Assembly: GCA_945904955.1 (NCBI GenBank)
Contig: CAMDPO010000012.1
Coordinates: 1-55,490 of the forward strand
Reading direction: 5' to 3'
DNA: 55,490 nt
DNA from: Rhizobium sp. Q54
GTDB lineage: Bacteria; Pseudomonadota; Alphaproteobacteria; UBA2966; CAIVPW01
Below, piece by piece: positions 9,135 through 20,471 of this stretch; the first letter of the stretch is position 1; each line of letters starts with the position of its first letter. The notes under the pieces are model-generated. The model had not been told where the DNA came from, made no database searches, and worked only from the letters and a program-made list of their open reading frames with translations. A program made the position numbers and the translations under genes.

Positions 9135-9224
9135 GGCTGGCTCGGTTGAGTTTTGCGCGCGCTCCGACTATCTCGTTACTCGCACATAGGCTACGACCCA
9201 CGACCACCGCAGGAGGAACCGCTC

Positions 9225-10253
9225 GTGGCGGAGATACCGAACACACCCGACACCACCCAGGCCGCACCGCCGCCCGAAGCGAAGCCGGCGCTGCCCGAGC
9301 TGCTGCGGGTCAAGGTGCACCGCGTCCGCCACGAGGCGGAGGACATCAAGGGCATCGAGTTCGTGTCGGAGACCGGCGCGCCCCTGCCCGAATTCAAGGC
9401 CGGCGCGCACATCGACGTCGTCGTCATCCTGCCCGGGAAGCTGCGGGCGCGGCGCTCGTACTCGCTCGCCAGCCCGCCCGGCGAGCAGCCGTTCGTCTAC
9501 CACATCGCCGTCAAATACGAGGACGAGGGCACCGGCGGCTCGATCTTCCTGCACGAGAGCATTCGCCTCGGCTACGTGGTCGAGATCACGCCGCCGAAGA
9601 ATTTCTTCGAGCTCCGCGAGGCCGAGCATTCGATCCTGATCGCCGGCGGCGTCGGCATCGCTCCGATCCTGGCCATGTGTTACGAGCTCGACGCCGCGTC
9701 AAAGTCGTTCGAGGTCCATTACACGGGCCGAACCAAGGAACGCATGGGGTTCCGCACCCAGATCGACGGCTTCAAGGACAAGGCGAAGATGTACGTCGGC
9801 CGCAACCCGGCCAACGGCGGCATTGACCTGCCCGCCATCCTGCGGACCGTGCGGCCCAACACCCACGTCTACGTGTGCGGCCCTCATTCGATGCTCGAGG
9901 AGGTGCACGCCCTCGCCCACCAATTCGGTTGGCCCGATGGCACCGTCCACTCCGAAGCCTTCACGAAACCCGAGCCGCGCCCGGGCGACGGTCCGGTCGA
10001 AGTGGTCGTGAAGAGCACCGGCCAGACCATCCAGGTCGCCGCCAAGGTGTCGATCCTCGACGCCCTCCTCTCCGCCGGCGTGAAGACCGACTACGACTGC
10101 AAGGTCGGCACCTGCGGCACCTGCTCGGTCCAGGTCCTCGAAGGCACCCCCGACCACCGCGATAACGTCCTTCTCGACGCCGAGCGCGCCGCCAACCGCA
10201 TGTGCACCTGCGTCAGCCGCTCCCAGACGCCGCGGCTGTTGCTCGACCTCTAG
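9225..10253 (+). CDS. VanB/phthalate-dioxygenase-reductase-type oxidoreductase (FMN, NAD, 2Fe-2S)
   Basis: 342 residues from GTG 9225, chosen because AGGAGG at 9211-9216 sits eight bases upstream. The flavin-binding motif RRSYSLASPPGE, the NAD-binding segment ILIAGGVGIAPILAM and the VYVCGPHSML block are in the usual order. The C-terminal plant-type ferredoxin domain has DCKVGTCGTCSVQV and a final Cys in NRMCTCVSRS. Relatives pass electrons from NADH to aromatic-ring oxygenases or demethylases. No oxygenase partner lies nearby. It is followed six bases later by the epimerase gene, so the two are probably co-transcribed. Confidence 0.92.
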   Translation: MAEIPNTPDTTQAAPPPEAKPALPELLRVKVHRVRHEAEDIKGIEFVSETGAPLPEFKAGAHIDVVVILPGKLRARRSYSLASPPGEQPFVYHIAVKYEDEGTGGSIFLHESIRLGYVVEITPPKNFFELREAEHSILIAGGVGIAPILAMCYELDAASKSFEVHYTGRTKERMGFRTQIDGFKDKAKMYVGRNPANGGIDLPAILRTVRPNTHVYVCGPHSMLEEVHALAHQFGWPDGTVHSEAFTKPEPRPGDGPVEVVVKSTGQTIQVAAKVSILDALLSAGVKTDYDCKVGTCGTCSVQVLEGTPDHRDNVLLDAERAANRMCTCVSRSQTPRLLLDL

Positions 10254-10259
10254 CGCGAG

Positions 10260-11243
10260 ATGTCGCGCCGTCTCATCGTTCGCGAAGAGTCCTGGGACAT
10301 CGGCGGCAGCTTCTCCATCACGCGGGCGCGCAAGTGGGCGGCCGAGGTGCTGATGGTCGAGATTCATCAGGACGGCATTCGCGGCCGTGGCGAAGGCGTC
10401 CCCTATCGCCGCCTCGGCGAAAAACTCGAGTCCGTCGGCGCCCAGATCGAAAGCATGCGCAAGCAGATCGAGGGCGGCATGACGCGCGCCCAGCTGCAGA
10501 CCGAGCTCGGTCCCGGTGCGGCGCGCAACGCCCTCGACTGCGCGCTGTGGGACCTGGAAGCCAAGCGCCGCCAGGTGCCGGTCTGGCAACTCGCCGGGCT
10601 ACCCGAGCCGAAGCCGCTCGTCACCGCCTACACCATTGCCCTCGACAAGCCGGCCGCCATGGCCGCGGTCGCCGCCGAGCACGCGCGCCGGCCGCTGCTC
10701 AAACTCAACCTCGGTGGGCCCGATGACCTGGCGCGCATCCGCGCGGTGCGCGCCGAGGCGCCCGAGGCCGAGCTCATCATCGACGCCAACGAATCTTGGA
10801 CGCCGGTGATGTACGCCGAGTACGCGGCCGAGCTCGCCCGCCTCAGCGTACGCCTCGTGGAGCAGCCCCTGCCTGTCGGCCAGGATGCGGCGCTCGATGC
10901 GGTCGGCCGCGTCGTGCCGGTGTGCGCCGACGAATCGGTGCACGACACCCACGACCTGGCGACCATCGGCCGCCGCTACGACTACATCAACATCAAGCTC
11001 GACAAGACCGGGGGCCTGACCGAGGCGATCCGGATGGTGCAATATGCCCAGGAGCGTGGCATTGCGGTGATGATGGGCTGCATGATCGGCACGTCGCTCG
11101 GCATGGCACCGGCATTCTTGCTCGGCGCGTACGCGACCGTGGTCGACCTCGACGCGCCGCTCCTGCTCAGCCACGACCGCACGCCCAGCATCAACTATGC
11201 GGACGGCGTCATGTATCCACCGACGCCGGAGCTGTGGGGCTGA
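10260..11243 (+). CDS. Enolase-superfamily dipeptide epimerase-like protein, altered KxK motif
   Basis: 327 residues, the normal length for L-Ala-D/L-Glu epimerase relatives. The metal ligands are clear: D175 in LIIDANESW, E201 in LVEQPLP and D224 in CADESVH. The second catalytic Lys is K246 in NIKLDKTGG. The first-strand motif, normally K-x-K, reads K148-L-N150 (LLKLNLGG); the codon is AAC. In this family the second Lys of that motif acts as an acid/base, so activity may be lost, one-sided or changed. Known family role: epimerising dipeptides from murein recycling. It sits between the reductase gene and the LuxR regulator, whose ATG overlaps its stop (TGATG). Confidence 0.85.
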   Translation: MSRRLIVREESWDIGGSFSITRARKWAAEVLMVEIHQDGIRGRGEGVPYRRLGEKLESVGAQIESMRKQIEGGMTRAQLQTELGPGAARNALDCALWDLEAKRRQVPVWQLAGLPEPKPLVTAYTIALDKPAAMAAVAAEHARRPLLKLNLGGPDDLARIRAVRAEAPEAELIIDANESWTPVMYAEYAAELARLSVRLVEQPLPVGQDAALDAVGRVVPVCADESVHDTHDLATIGRRYDYINIKLDKTGGLTEAIRMVQYAQERGIAVMMGCMIGTSLGMAPAFLLGAYATVVDLDAPLLLSHDRTPSINYADGVMYPPTPELWG

Positions 11244-12007
11244 TGGCCGACTCGCGCGCCGATGGGCGCCCCGAAAGCCGCACGGAAAGCCGCAGCGAGA
11301 CGCGGCCGAAGCGGCCGAAGCCGGTGCCGGTGCGCATCGTGCTGGCCGACCGCAGCCCGGTCGTGCTCTCCGGCCTCGAACGCATCTTCTCGGAGGACGA
11401 ACGCTTCCGCGTCGTCGCCGTCGCCGCCGACGGCGAGCGCTTCCTCGAAGCCGTCGACCGCCTCTCCTTCCAGGTCGGCATCATCGGCTGGGCCATGCCC
11501 TACCTCGATGGCCGCGGCGTGCTGCAGGCGTTACGTGATCGCGCGGCGGCGCCGCGCATCGTCGTCTACGCCGATAGTCCGGCGGCGGACCTGCCGGGCA
11601 CCGTCATGTCCCTGGGCGGCGCCGGCTTCTGCATCAACAACGCACCTGCCGGGGAGCTCCTCGACACCGTCGCGGCGGTCGCCGACGGACGCATGGTGTT
11701 CCCCTACATCGACGTACGCACCCTCGACACCGACCCGTTTGTCGCGCTGACGCGGCGCGAGAAGGAGCTGCTCGCGCTGCTGCGCGCCGGCCGGCCGGCC
11801 GCAAATATCGCCGCCGACCTCGGGATTTCGGTGAACACCGTGAAGTTCCATTTGAAGAACCTCTACGCCAAGCTCGGGGTCAACAACCGCACCCAGGCGG
11901 TCACCGCCTACCTGTCGGCCCAGGCGGAAGGCGCCGCGGCGGGCGCGGCCGCGCCCCTACCCGCGACATCACGCCGCATTCCCGAACGCAGATCAAGGGT
12001 AGGATAG
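11243..12007 (+). CDS. LuxR/NarL-type regulator with aspartate-less receiver domain
   Basis: 254 residues from the ATG that overlaps the preceding stop by one base. After a charged 28-residue leader, residues 30-150 form a receiver fold (VRIVLADRSPVVLSGLERI). The phospho-acceptor position is G82 (VGIIGWAMPYLDG), the Thr/Ser switch position is Y109 and the conserved Lys is N132, so ordinary phosphorylation is impossible. Residues 167-225 are a good LuxR helix-turn-helix: LTRREKELLALL, then ISVNTVKFHLKNLYAKLGV. An Ala/Pro tail follows. It lies directly upstream of the Calvin-cycle operon, which has no CbbR, so it is a candidate regulator of that operon; this is inference. Confidence 0.88.
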   Translation: MADSRADGRPESRTESRSETRPKRPKPVPVRIVLADRSPVVLSGLERIFSEDERFRVVAVAADGERFLEAVDRLSFQVGIIGWAMPYLDGRGVLQALRDRAAAPRIVVYADSPAADLPGTVMSLGGAGFCINNAPAGELLDTVAAVADGRMVFPYIDVRTLDTDPFVALTRREKELLALLRAGRPAANIAADLGISVNTVKFHLKNLYAKLGVNNRTQAVTAYLSAQAEGAAAGAAAPLPATSRRIPERRSRVG

Positions 12008-12012
12008 AGCCC

Positions 12013-12069
12013 ACCCAGAGCTCTGGGTAGGTTCAGGAACCCGCCTGAACGGGTAGGCATGCACTACCC
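12013..12069. promoter_or_regulatory. Cluster of three palindromes upstream of the Calvin-cycle operon
   Basis: Three inverted repeats lie end to end just after the LuxR stop codon. A perfect 16-bp palindrome ACCCAGAGCTCTGGGT spans 12013-12028. GTTCAGG/CCTGAAC arms lie at 12031-12037 and 12044-12050. GGGTAG/CTACCC arms lie at 12051-12056 and 12064-12069. GGGTAGG also occurs twice as a direct repeat. The block could be a regulator-binding region for the operon that starts at 12239, or could end the LuxR transcript, although no T-run follows. Which protein binds is unknown. Confidence 0.5.
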
Positions 12070-12078
12070 AATCGGGGG

Positions 12079-12106
12079 TTCTTTCGAGTTCACGAAACTG
12101 TATGAT
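12079..12106 (+). promoter_or_regulatory. Possible sigma-70-like promoter for the Calvin-cycle operon
   Basis: TATGAT at 12101-12106 matches five of six consensus -10 bases. TTCTTT at 12079-12084 is a weak -35 match with a 16-bp spacer. It lies just downstream of the palindrome cluster and about 130 bp before the pfp start. The call rests on pattern only. Confidence 0.3.
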
Positions 12107-12169
12107 GAGTGTGCGTCCGCTCCGTTGGGCACGGAGGGAAGCAGGCGCCAGAGAACTGCGATGGCGGTC

Positions 12170-12193
12170 GCAACGGCGCAACGGCGCAACGGC
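12170..12193. repeat. Three tandem copies of an 8-bp unit in the pfp leader
   Basis: GCAACGGC occurs three times in perfect tandem in the untranslated leader of pfp, about 45 bp before its start codon. It may be a slippage product or a leader element; nothing in the sequence says which. Confidence 0.7.
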
Positions 12194-12238
12194 GAAGACG
12201 ACGCATAGATCGTCGCGCCGACATCGGGAGGGGTCAAA

Positions 12239-13456
12239 ATGTTGCATGGCAAAGTCCTTGTCGCGCAAGGCGGCGGACCGACTGCAGTCATCAACCAGTC
12301 GATGGTTGGCGTCGCACTCGAAGCACGCCGCTTCGCTTCGGTCACCAACGTCTACGGCGCGCGCCACGGCGTGCGCGGTATCGTTAACGAGGACTTCGTC
12401 GACCTCTCGCAGGAGACGGCCGAGAATCTCGAAGCCGTCGCGGCAACGCCGTGCGCCGCTCTGGGCAGCACGCGCGACAAGCCCGACCTCGCCTACTGCC
12501 AGAACATCCTGAACGTTCTGAAGGCGCACGCCATCGGCACGTTCTTCTACATCGGCGGCAACGACTCGTCGGACACGGTCCGCATCGTCGCCGACGAAGC
12601 GCGCAAGGCGAAGTACGCGCTGACCTGCATCCACATTCCGAAGACCATCGACAACGACTTGATGGTCAACGACCACACGCCCGGCTTCGGCTCGGCGGCG
12701 CGCTTCGTCGCATCGGCGTTTGCCGGCATCGACCTCGATAATGAGGCACTCACCGGCGTCTACGTCGGTGTCGTCATGGGCCGCCACGCCGGCTTCCTCA
12801 CCGCGGCGTCGGCATTGGCGCGCCGTTACCCGGGCTCCGGTCCGCACCTGATCTATCTGCCGGAGCGCGTGTTCGACACGAACAAGTTCCTGGCCGATGT
12901 GAAGCGCGTGAACGACCAACACAAGCGCTGCGTCATCGCCGTCTCGGAAGGCATCCATGATGCCGACGGCACGCCGATCATCAGCAAGCTCGCCGGCCCG
13001 AACGTCGAGCGCGACGACCACGGCAACGTGCAGCTGTCCGGCACCGGCGCCCTCGCCGACCTGCTCACCGACAAGATCAAGACCGATCTCAAGATCAAGC
13101 GCGTGCGCGGCGACACCTTCGGCTATCTGCAGCGCTCGTTCCTCGGCTGCGTGTCCGACTCGGATCAGCGCGAAGCGCGCGAGGTCGGATCGAAGGCCGT
13201 GCAGTTCGCCGCGTTCGGCAAGGGCGACGGCACCGTTACGATGCACCGCATCGGCAACTACGCCATCGACTATCGCTTCACCAAGCTCGAGGAAGTGGCC
13301 GGCAAGACCAAGGTCATGGACGACTCGATGATCGCGGCGAACAACTGCGACGTCACCGAGGCGTTCCTGAACTACTGCCGCCCGCTCGTCGGCACCACGA
13401 TGCCGGTGGCGACTCGTCTGCGCAGCAACCCGGTTGCGAAGATCCTGGCGAAGTAA
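12239..13456 (+). CDS. pfp: Pyrophosphate-dependent 6-phosphofructokinase
   Basis: 405 residues, first gene of the Calvin-cycle operon, with a good GGGAGGGG ribosome binding site just before ATG 12239. The nucleotide loop is GGGPTAVIN at 11-19. The phosphoryl-donor determinants are of the pyrophosphate type: GGNDS at 106-110 (ATP enzymes have GGDGS) and PKTIDND at 134-140 (ATP enzymes have PGTIDND). The substrate loop MGRHAGFLTAASAL is present. The enzyme reversibly interconverts fructose-6-phosphate and fructose-1,6-bisphosphate using PPi/Pi. With no FBPase in the operon, it probably dephosphorylates FBP (and perhaps sedoheptulose-1,7-bisphosphate) while saving PPi, as shown for methanotroph enzymes. 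Confidence 0.95.
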   Translation: MLHGKVLVAQGGGPTAVINQSMVGVALEARRFASVTNVYGARHGVRGIVNEDFVDLSQETAENLEAVAATPCAALGSTRDKPDLAYCQNILNVLKAHAIGTFFYIGGNDSSDTVRIVADEARKAKYALTCIHIPKTIDNDLMVNDHTPGFGSAARFVASAFAGIDLDNEALTGVYVGVVMGRHAGFLTAASALARRYPGSGPHLIYLPERVFDTNKFLADVKRVNDQHKRCVIAVSEGIHDADGTPIISKLAGPNVERDDHGNVQLSGTGALADLLTDKIKTDLKIKRVRGDTFGYLQRSFLGCVSDSDQREAREVGSKAVQFAAFGKGDGTVTMHRIGNYAIDYRFTKLEEVAGKTKVMDDSMIAANNCDVTEAFLNYCRPLVGTTMPVATRLRSNPVAKILAK

Positions 13457-13561
13457 GTTCCGAGTACGGATGGTTTGTCACAGGGAGGGTCGCGCCGCGG
13501 GCCCGTAGTTTGGCCAACGCGGAGCGAGACGGCGCGGATGAGCAGCACAGGAAGGTTCACC

Positions 13562-14497
13562 ATGGGCGGCAAGCGGAAGCCACACACGATCCTGGGCATG
13601 GTCGGCGACTCGGCCACCGGCAAGACGACGATGACTGCAGGCATTGCCAATATCCTGGGGCCCGACCGCGTCACCGTGATCTGCACGGACGACTATCACC
13701 GCTATGACCGCAAGGAGCGCTCCGAGAACGGTCTCTCGGCGCTCGATCCGCGCTGCAACTACATCGACATCCTGGAGCAGCACATCCGCCTGCTCAGCCA
13801 AGGCCAGCCGATCCTGCAGCCGATCTACAACCACGATCACGGCACGCTCGACCGGCCGATCTACGTCGAGCCGAAAGAATTCATCGTCTTCGAAGGCCTG
13901 TTGGGCTTCACCACGCGCAGCCTGCGCGACCTCTACGACGTGAAGATCTACGTCGAGCCCGACGAGGACCTGCGCGTGCGCTGGAAAGTCGCGCGCGACA
14001 CCGCCAAGCGGCACTACACCAAGGAAGAGGTGATGAAGTCGCTGAAGAAGCGCGAGAAGGACAGCCCGGCCTTCATCTGGCCGCAGCGCACCTTCGCCGA
14101 CATCGTCGTCAGCTTCTATCCGCCCGAGAGCAACTCGAAGGAGTCGGGCGCGCACCTCAACGTGCGTCACACCCTGCGTCCGACGCTGCCGCACCCCGAC
14201 CTGTCGCCGATCCTCGATTCCGGCATCAAGAAGGGCCTGCACCTCGAGCTCGTGCGCGACCGCGACGGCAAGCCCGTCGACGTGCTCGAGATTCCGGGCA
14301 ACATCGGCGACGACGAGGCAAAGAAGCTCGAAGAGCTCATCTGGTCGCACCTGCCCGAGGCGCAGCACCTGCGCACTAACGTCGGCAGCTACACCGACGA
14401 GAAGCAGACTCAGAAGATCAGCCATCCGCTCGCGCTGACCCAGCTCCTGATCGCCTACCACATGGTCAAGGCGCAGGTCGGCGTCCACGCGATCTAG
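13562..14497 (+). CDS. prk: Phosphoribulokinase, cyanobacterial/plant-like class
   Basis: 311 residues from ATG 13562, selected because AGGAAGG lies seven bases upstream; another in-frame ATG at 13538 lacks a site. The P-loop is GDSATGKTT near 15-23, followed by VICTDDYHRYDRKER, LDPRCNYIDILEQHI and PIYNHDHGTLDRP. These resemble the cyanobacterial/plant class rather than the short proteobacterial CbbP. The regulatory Cys found in the plant P-loop is replaced (Ala-Thr), so thioredoxin control at that site is not expected. It phosphorylates ribulose-5-phosphate to RuBP with ATP. It lies between pfp and the transketolase gene. Confidence 0.94.
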   Translation: MGGKRKPHTILGMVGDSATGKTTMTAGIANILGPDRVTVICTDDYHRYDRKERSENGLSALDPRCNYIDILEQHIRLLSQGQPILQPIYNHDHGTLDRPIYVEPKEFIVFEGLLGFTTRSLRDLYDVKIYVEPDEDLRVRWKVARDTAKRHYTKEEVMKSLKKREKDSPAFIWPQRTFADIVVSFYPPESNSKESGAHLNVRHTLRPTLPHPDLSPILDSGIKKGLHLELVRDRDGKPVDVLEIPGNIGDDEAKKLEELIWSHLPEAQHLRTNVGSYTDEKQTQKISHPLALTQLLIAYHMVKAQVGVHAI

Positions 14498-14533
14498 TTG
14501 CGAGACGAACCGTCTCACGAAAGGAACACGCCC

Positions 14534-16552
14534 ATGCCCGTCGCAGAGAAGTCGAAGGAGTCGGTGGTCAGCCACAACGACATGGCGAATGCCATCCGCT
14601 TCCTGTCCATCGACGCGGTGGAAGCGGCGAACTCGGGTCACCCGGGCATGCCAATGGGCATGGCCGACGTGGCGACCGTGCTGTTCACCAAGTTCCTGAA
14701 GTTCGATCCGAGCCAGCCCGAGTGGCCGGATCGCGACCGCTTCATCCTGTCGGCCGGCCACGGTTCGATGCTGCAGTTCGCCCTGCTGTACCTACTCGGC
14801 TATCCGAAGTGGACGATCGATCAGCTCAAGCGCTTCCGCCAGCTCGGCTCGATGGCAAACGGCCACCCGGAGTATGAGGGCCACGCCAAGCACCCGGGCA
14901 TCGAAACGACCACCGGGCCCCTTGGCCAGGGCCTCGCCAACTCGGTCGGCTTCGCCTTGGCGGAGCGCCACCTGAACGCGCTCTACGGCGACGACATCGT
15001 CAACCACAACACCTACGTCATCGCCGGCGACGGCTGCTTGATGGAGGGCATCTCCCAAGAAGCCATCTCGATGGCCGGGCACTACAAGCTCGGCAAGCTG
15101 ATCGTCTTCTTTGACGACAACAGCATCTGCATCGACGGCCCGACCGACCTCTCCGAGTCCGACGACCAGCCGGCGCGCTTCCGCTCCTGCGGCTGGCACG
15201 TCGTATCGGTCGACGGCCACAACCCGGCCGAGATCGAGAAGGCCGTCAAGGAAGCTCAGGCCGTCACCGACAAGCCGTCGATGATCGCCTGCAAGACCAT
15301 CATCGCCTACGGCTCGCCCAATAAGGCCGGCTCCGAATCGGCGCACGGCGCAGCACTCGGCAAGGACGAGGTTGCCGCGACCCGCGCCAAGCTGAACTGG
15401 CCGCACGAGCCGTTCGTGATCCCGGAGAGCATTCTCTCGGCGTGGCGCATGGCCGGCACCCGCTCGCTCAAGGCGGCGACCGATTGGCGCGTGCGCCTCG
15501 ACAAGCTCGACAAGGCCAAGAAGGACGAATTCACCCGCCGCACGTCGGGCACCCTGCCCGCCGGCTTCAAGGACACGGTGCTGGCGCTCAAGCGCAAGTT
15601 CTCGAACGAGGCGCCGAACATCGCAACGCGCAAGTCGAGCCAGCTGACGCTCGAAGCCTACAACCCGGCGGTGCCGGAGATGGTCGGCGGCTCAGCCGAC
15701 CTCACCCACTCCAACCTGACGTTCACCAAGCCCATGGGCGTGATGAACCCGAAGAACTGGGGCGGCCGCTACATGCACTACGGCGTGCGCGAGCACGGCA
15801 TGGCCTCGGCCATGAACGGCATGGCGCTGCACGGTGGCGTCATCCCGTACGGCGGCACCTTCCTGATCTTCACCGACTATCTGCGTCCGGCACTGCGCCT
15901 CTCGGCGCTGATGCACCAGCGCGTCATCTACGTGATGACGCATGACTCGATCGGCCTCGGCGAGGACGGCCCGACCCATCAGCCCGTCGAGCACCTGGCG
16001 GCCCTGCGCTGCATGCCGAACGTGCTGTTGTTGCGTCCGTGCGACGCGGTCGAGACCGCCGAGTGCTGGCAGATCGCCATCGAGCACAAGACCGGTCCGT
16101 CGGTGCTGGCGCTCACCCGCCAAAACCTCGCGGTCCTGCGCAAGCAGCACACGGATGAGAACCTCTGCGCCCGCGGCGCCTACGAGATCTCGCCGGCCGC
16201 CGGCACCGCCAAGGTCACCCTGCTGGGCACGGGCTCCGAGGTGCACATCGCCATCGAAGCGCAGAAGATCCTGCAGGCCGAAGGCGTCGCCACCCGCGTC
16301 GTCTCGGTGCCGAGCTTCGAGCTCCTCGAGCAGCAGCCGGAAGCAATCCGCGACCGCATTGTCGGCGTTAACACCGTGCGCGTCGGCGTCGAGGCGATGG
16401 TGCCGTTCGGCTGGGATCGCCTGGTTGGCGAGCACGGCGCATTCGTCGGCATGACCTCGTTCGGCGCATCCGCGCCGATCAAGGACCTCTACAACCACTT
16501 CGGCATCACCGCCGCGAACGTCGTCGCGGCGGCGAAGGCAAAACTGAAGTAA
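14534..16552 (+). CDS. tkt: Transketolase
   Basis: 672 residues from ATG 14534, preceded by AAAGGAA; the longer open frame upstream has no family similarity. It shows the N-terminal block ANSGHPGMPMGMADVATVL, the thiamine-diphosphate motif beginning GDGCLMEGISQEA, the GEDGPTHQPVEHLAALR pyrimidine-domain block and the C-terminal domain VGVEAMVPFGWDRL. The enzyme moves two-carbon units between sugar phosphates to regenerate pentose phosphates, here serving the Calvin cycle. It is 36 bp from prk and 68 bp from gap, all on the same strand. Confidence 0.96.
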   Translation: MPVAEKSKESVVSHNDMANAIRFLSIDAVEAANSGHPGMPMGMADVATVLFTKFLKFDPSQPEWPDRDRFILSAGHGSMLQFALLYLLGYPKWTIDQLKRFRQLGSMANGHPEYEGHAKHPGIETTTGPLGQGLANSVGFALAERHLNALYGDDIVNHNTYVIAGDGCLMEGISQEAISMAGHYKLGKLIVFFDDNSICIDGPTDLSESDDQPARFRSCGWHVVSVDGHNPAEIEKAVKEAQAVTDKPSMIACKTIIAYGSPNKAGSESAHGAALGKDEVAATRAKLNWPHEPFVIPESILSAWRMAGTRSLKAATDWRVRLDKLDKAKKDEFTRRTSGTLPAGFKDTVLALKRKFSNEAPNIATRKSSQLTLEAYNPAVPEMVGGSADLTHSNLTFTKPMGVMNPKNWGGRYMHYGVREHGMASAMNGMALHGGVIPYGGTFLIFTDYLRPALRLSALMHQRVIYVMTHDSIGLGEDGPTHQPVEHLAALRCMPNVLLLRPCDAVETAECWQIAIEHKTGPSVLALTRQNLAVLRKQHTDENLCARGAYEISPAAGTAKVTLLGTGSEVHIAIEAQKILQAEGVATRVVSVPSFELLEQQPEAIRDRIVGVNTVRVGVEAMVPFGWDRLVGEHGAFVGMTSFGASAPIKDLYNHFGITAANVVAAAKAKLK

Positions 16553-16620
16553 CCGGGAACCTTTCCGGGCGAGCGGACATCGAATCGGGCCAACTAAAAT
16601 CGAGCTTGGGGAGAGATCGA

Positions 16621-17631
16621 ATGGCGACCAAGGTAGCAATCAACGGTTTCGGACGAATCGGGCGTCTCGCGCTGCGCGCGATCATCGAGACCAACCGCAA
16701 TGACCTGCAGGTCGTCGCTCTCAACGACTTGGGCTCGGTGGACGCGAACGCGCACCTGTTCCGCTACGACACCGTGCACGGCCGCTTCGCCGGCACTGTC
16801 ACGACGACCAAGGACACCATGGACGCGGGCAAGGGCGTCATGAAGGTGCTGGCCGAGAAGGACCCGGCCAAGCTGCCGTGGAAGGACCTCGGCGTCGACC
16901 TGGTGCTGGAATGCACCGGCCGCTTCACCAAGCGCGAGGAAGCCGAGGCCCACATCAAGGCCGGCGCCAAGCGCGTGCTCATCTCCGCTCCGGCTGACGG
17001 CGTCGATCTCACGGTGGTCTACGGCGTCAACCACGACAAGCTCGAGAAGAAGCAGACGATCGTCTCCAACGCTTCGTGCACCACGAACTGCCTCTCGCCC
17101 GTCGCCATGGTGCTGCACCAGGCCTTCGGCATCGAGAAGGGTTTCATGACGACGATCCACGCCTACACCGCCGACCAGCGCCTGCAGGACACGCTGCACT
17201 CCGATCCGCGCCGCGCGCGCGCCGCTGCCATGTCGATGATCCCGGCCTCGTCGGGCGTCGCCAAGGCGATCCAGCTGGTGCTGCCGGAGCTCAAGGGCCG
17301 CCTCGACGGCACAGCCATCCGCGTGCCGGTCGCCAACGTCTCCGTGATCGACCTCAAGTTCACCTCGACTAAGAAGGTCACCGTCGAGTCGATCAACGCC
17401 GCCTTCACCGAGGCGTCCAAGAGCGCCAAGCTCAAGGGCATCCTCAACGTCTCGAACGAGCCGCTGGTGTCGTCGGACTACAATCACAGCACCTGGTCCT
17501 CGACCGTCGACATGCTCGAGACGCGCACCGTCGGCGACAACTTCGCCCGCGTCATGTCCTGGTACGACAACGAGTGGGGCTTCGCCTGCCGCATGATCGA
17601 TACGGCGCAGGCGATGGCGAAGCTCGGCTAG
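16621..17631 (+). CDS. gap: Glyceraldehyde-3-phosphate dehydrogenase, type I
   Basis: 336 residues from ATG 16621 with a GGGGAGAG site upstream. It has the Rossmann start VAINGFGRIGRLALRA, the catalytic C153 in SNASCTTNCLSP and the C-terminal SWYDNEWGFACRM. An Asp follows the second strand (ALNDLG), usually associated with NAD preference, although NADP use cannot be excluded. In the Calvin cycle it reduces 1,3-bisphosphoglycerate. It is followed 18 bp later by pgk, giving the paired reduction module. Confidence 0.96.
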   Translation: MATKVAINGFGRIGRLALRAIIETNRNDLQVVALNDLGSVDANAHLFRYDTVHGRFAGTVTTTKDTMDAGKGVMKVLAEKDPAKLPWKDLGVDLVLECTGRFTKREEAEAHIKAGAKRVLISAPADGVDLTVVYGVNHDKLEKKQTIVSNASCTTNCLSPVAMVLHQAFGIEKGFMTTIHAYTADQRLQDTLHSDPRRARAAAMSMIPASSGVAKAIQLVLPELKGRLDGTAIRVPVANVSVIDLKFTSTKKVTVESINAAFTEASKSAKLKGILNVSNEPLVSSDYNHSTWSSTVDMLETRTVGDNFARVMSWYDNEWGFACRMIDTAQAMAKLG

Positions 17632-17649
17632 TCGGAGCGCAGGATCGAC

Positions 17650-20420
<2,771 letters not shown>

Positions 20421-20471
20421 TTCGCGCTCGGAGCGCGCGACCAAGACAAATCGGAACCTAGGAGAACCCAG

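Noticed and set aside
11243-12007. CbbR-type LysR regulator
   Set aside because: The protein has a receiver fold and a LuxR helix-turn-helix, with no LysR N-terminal DNA-binding domain or co-inducer domain.
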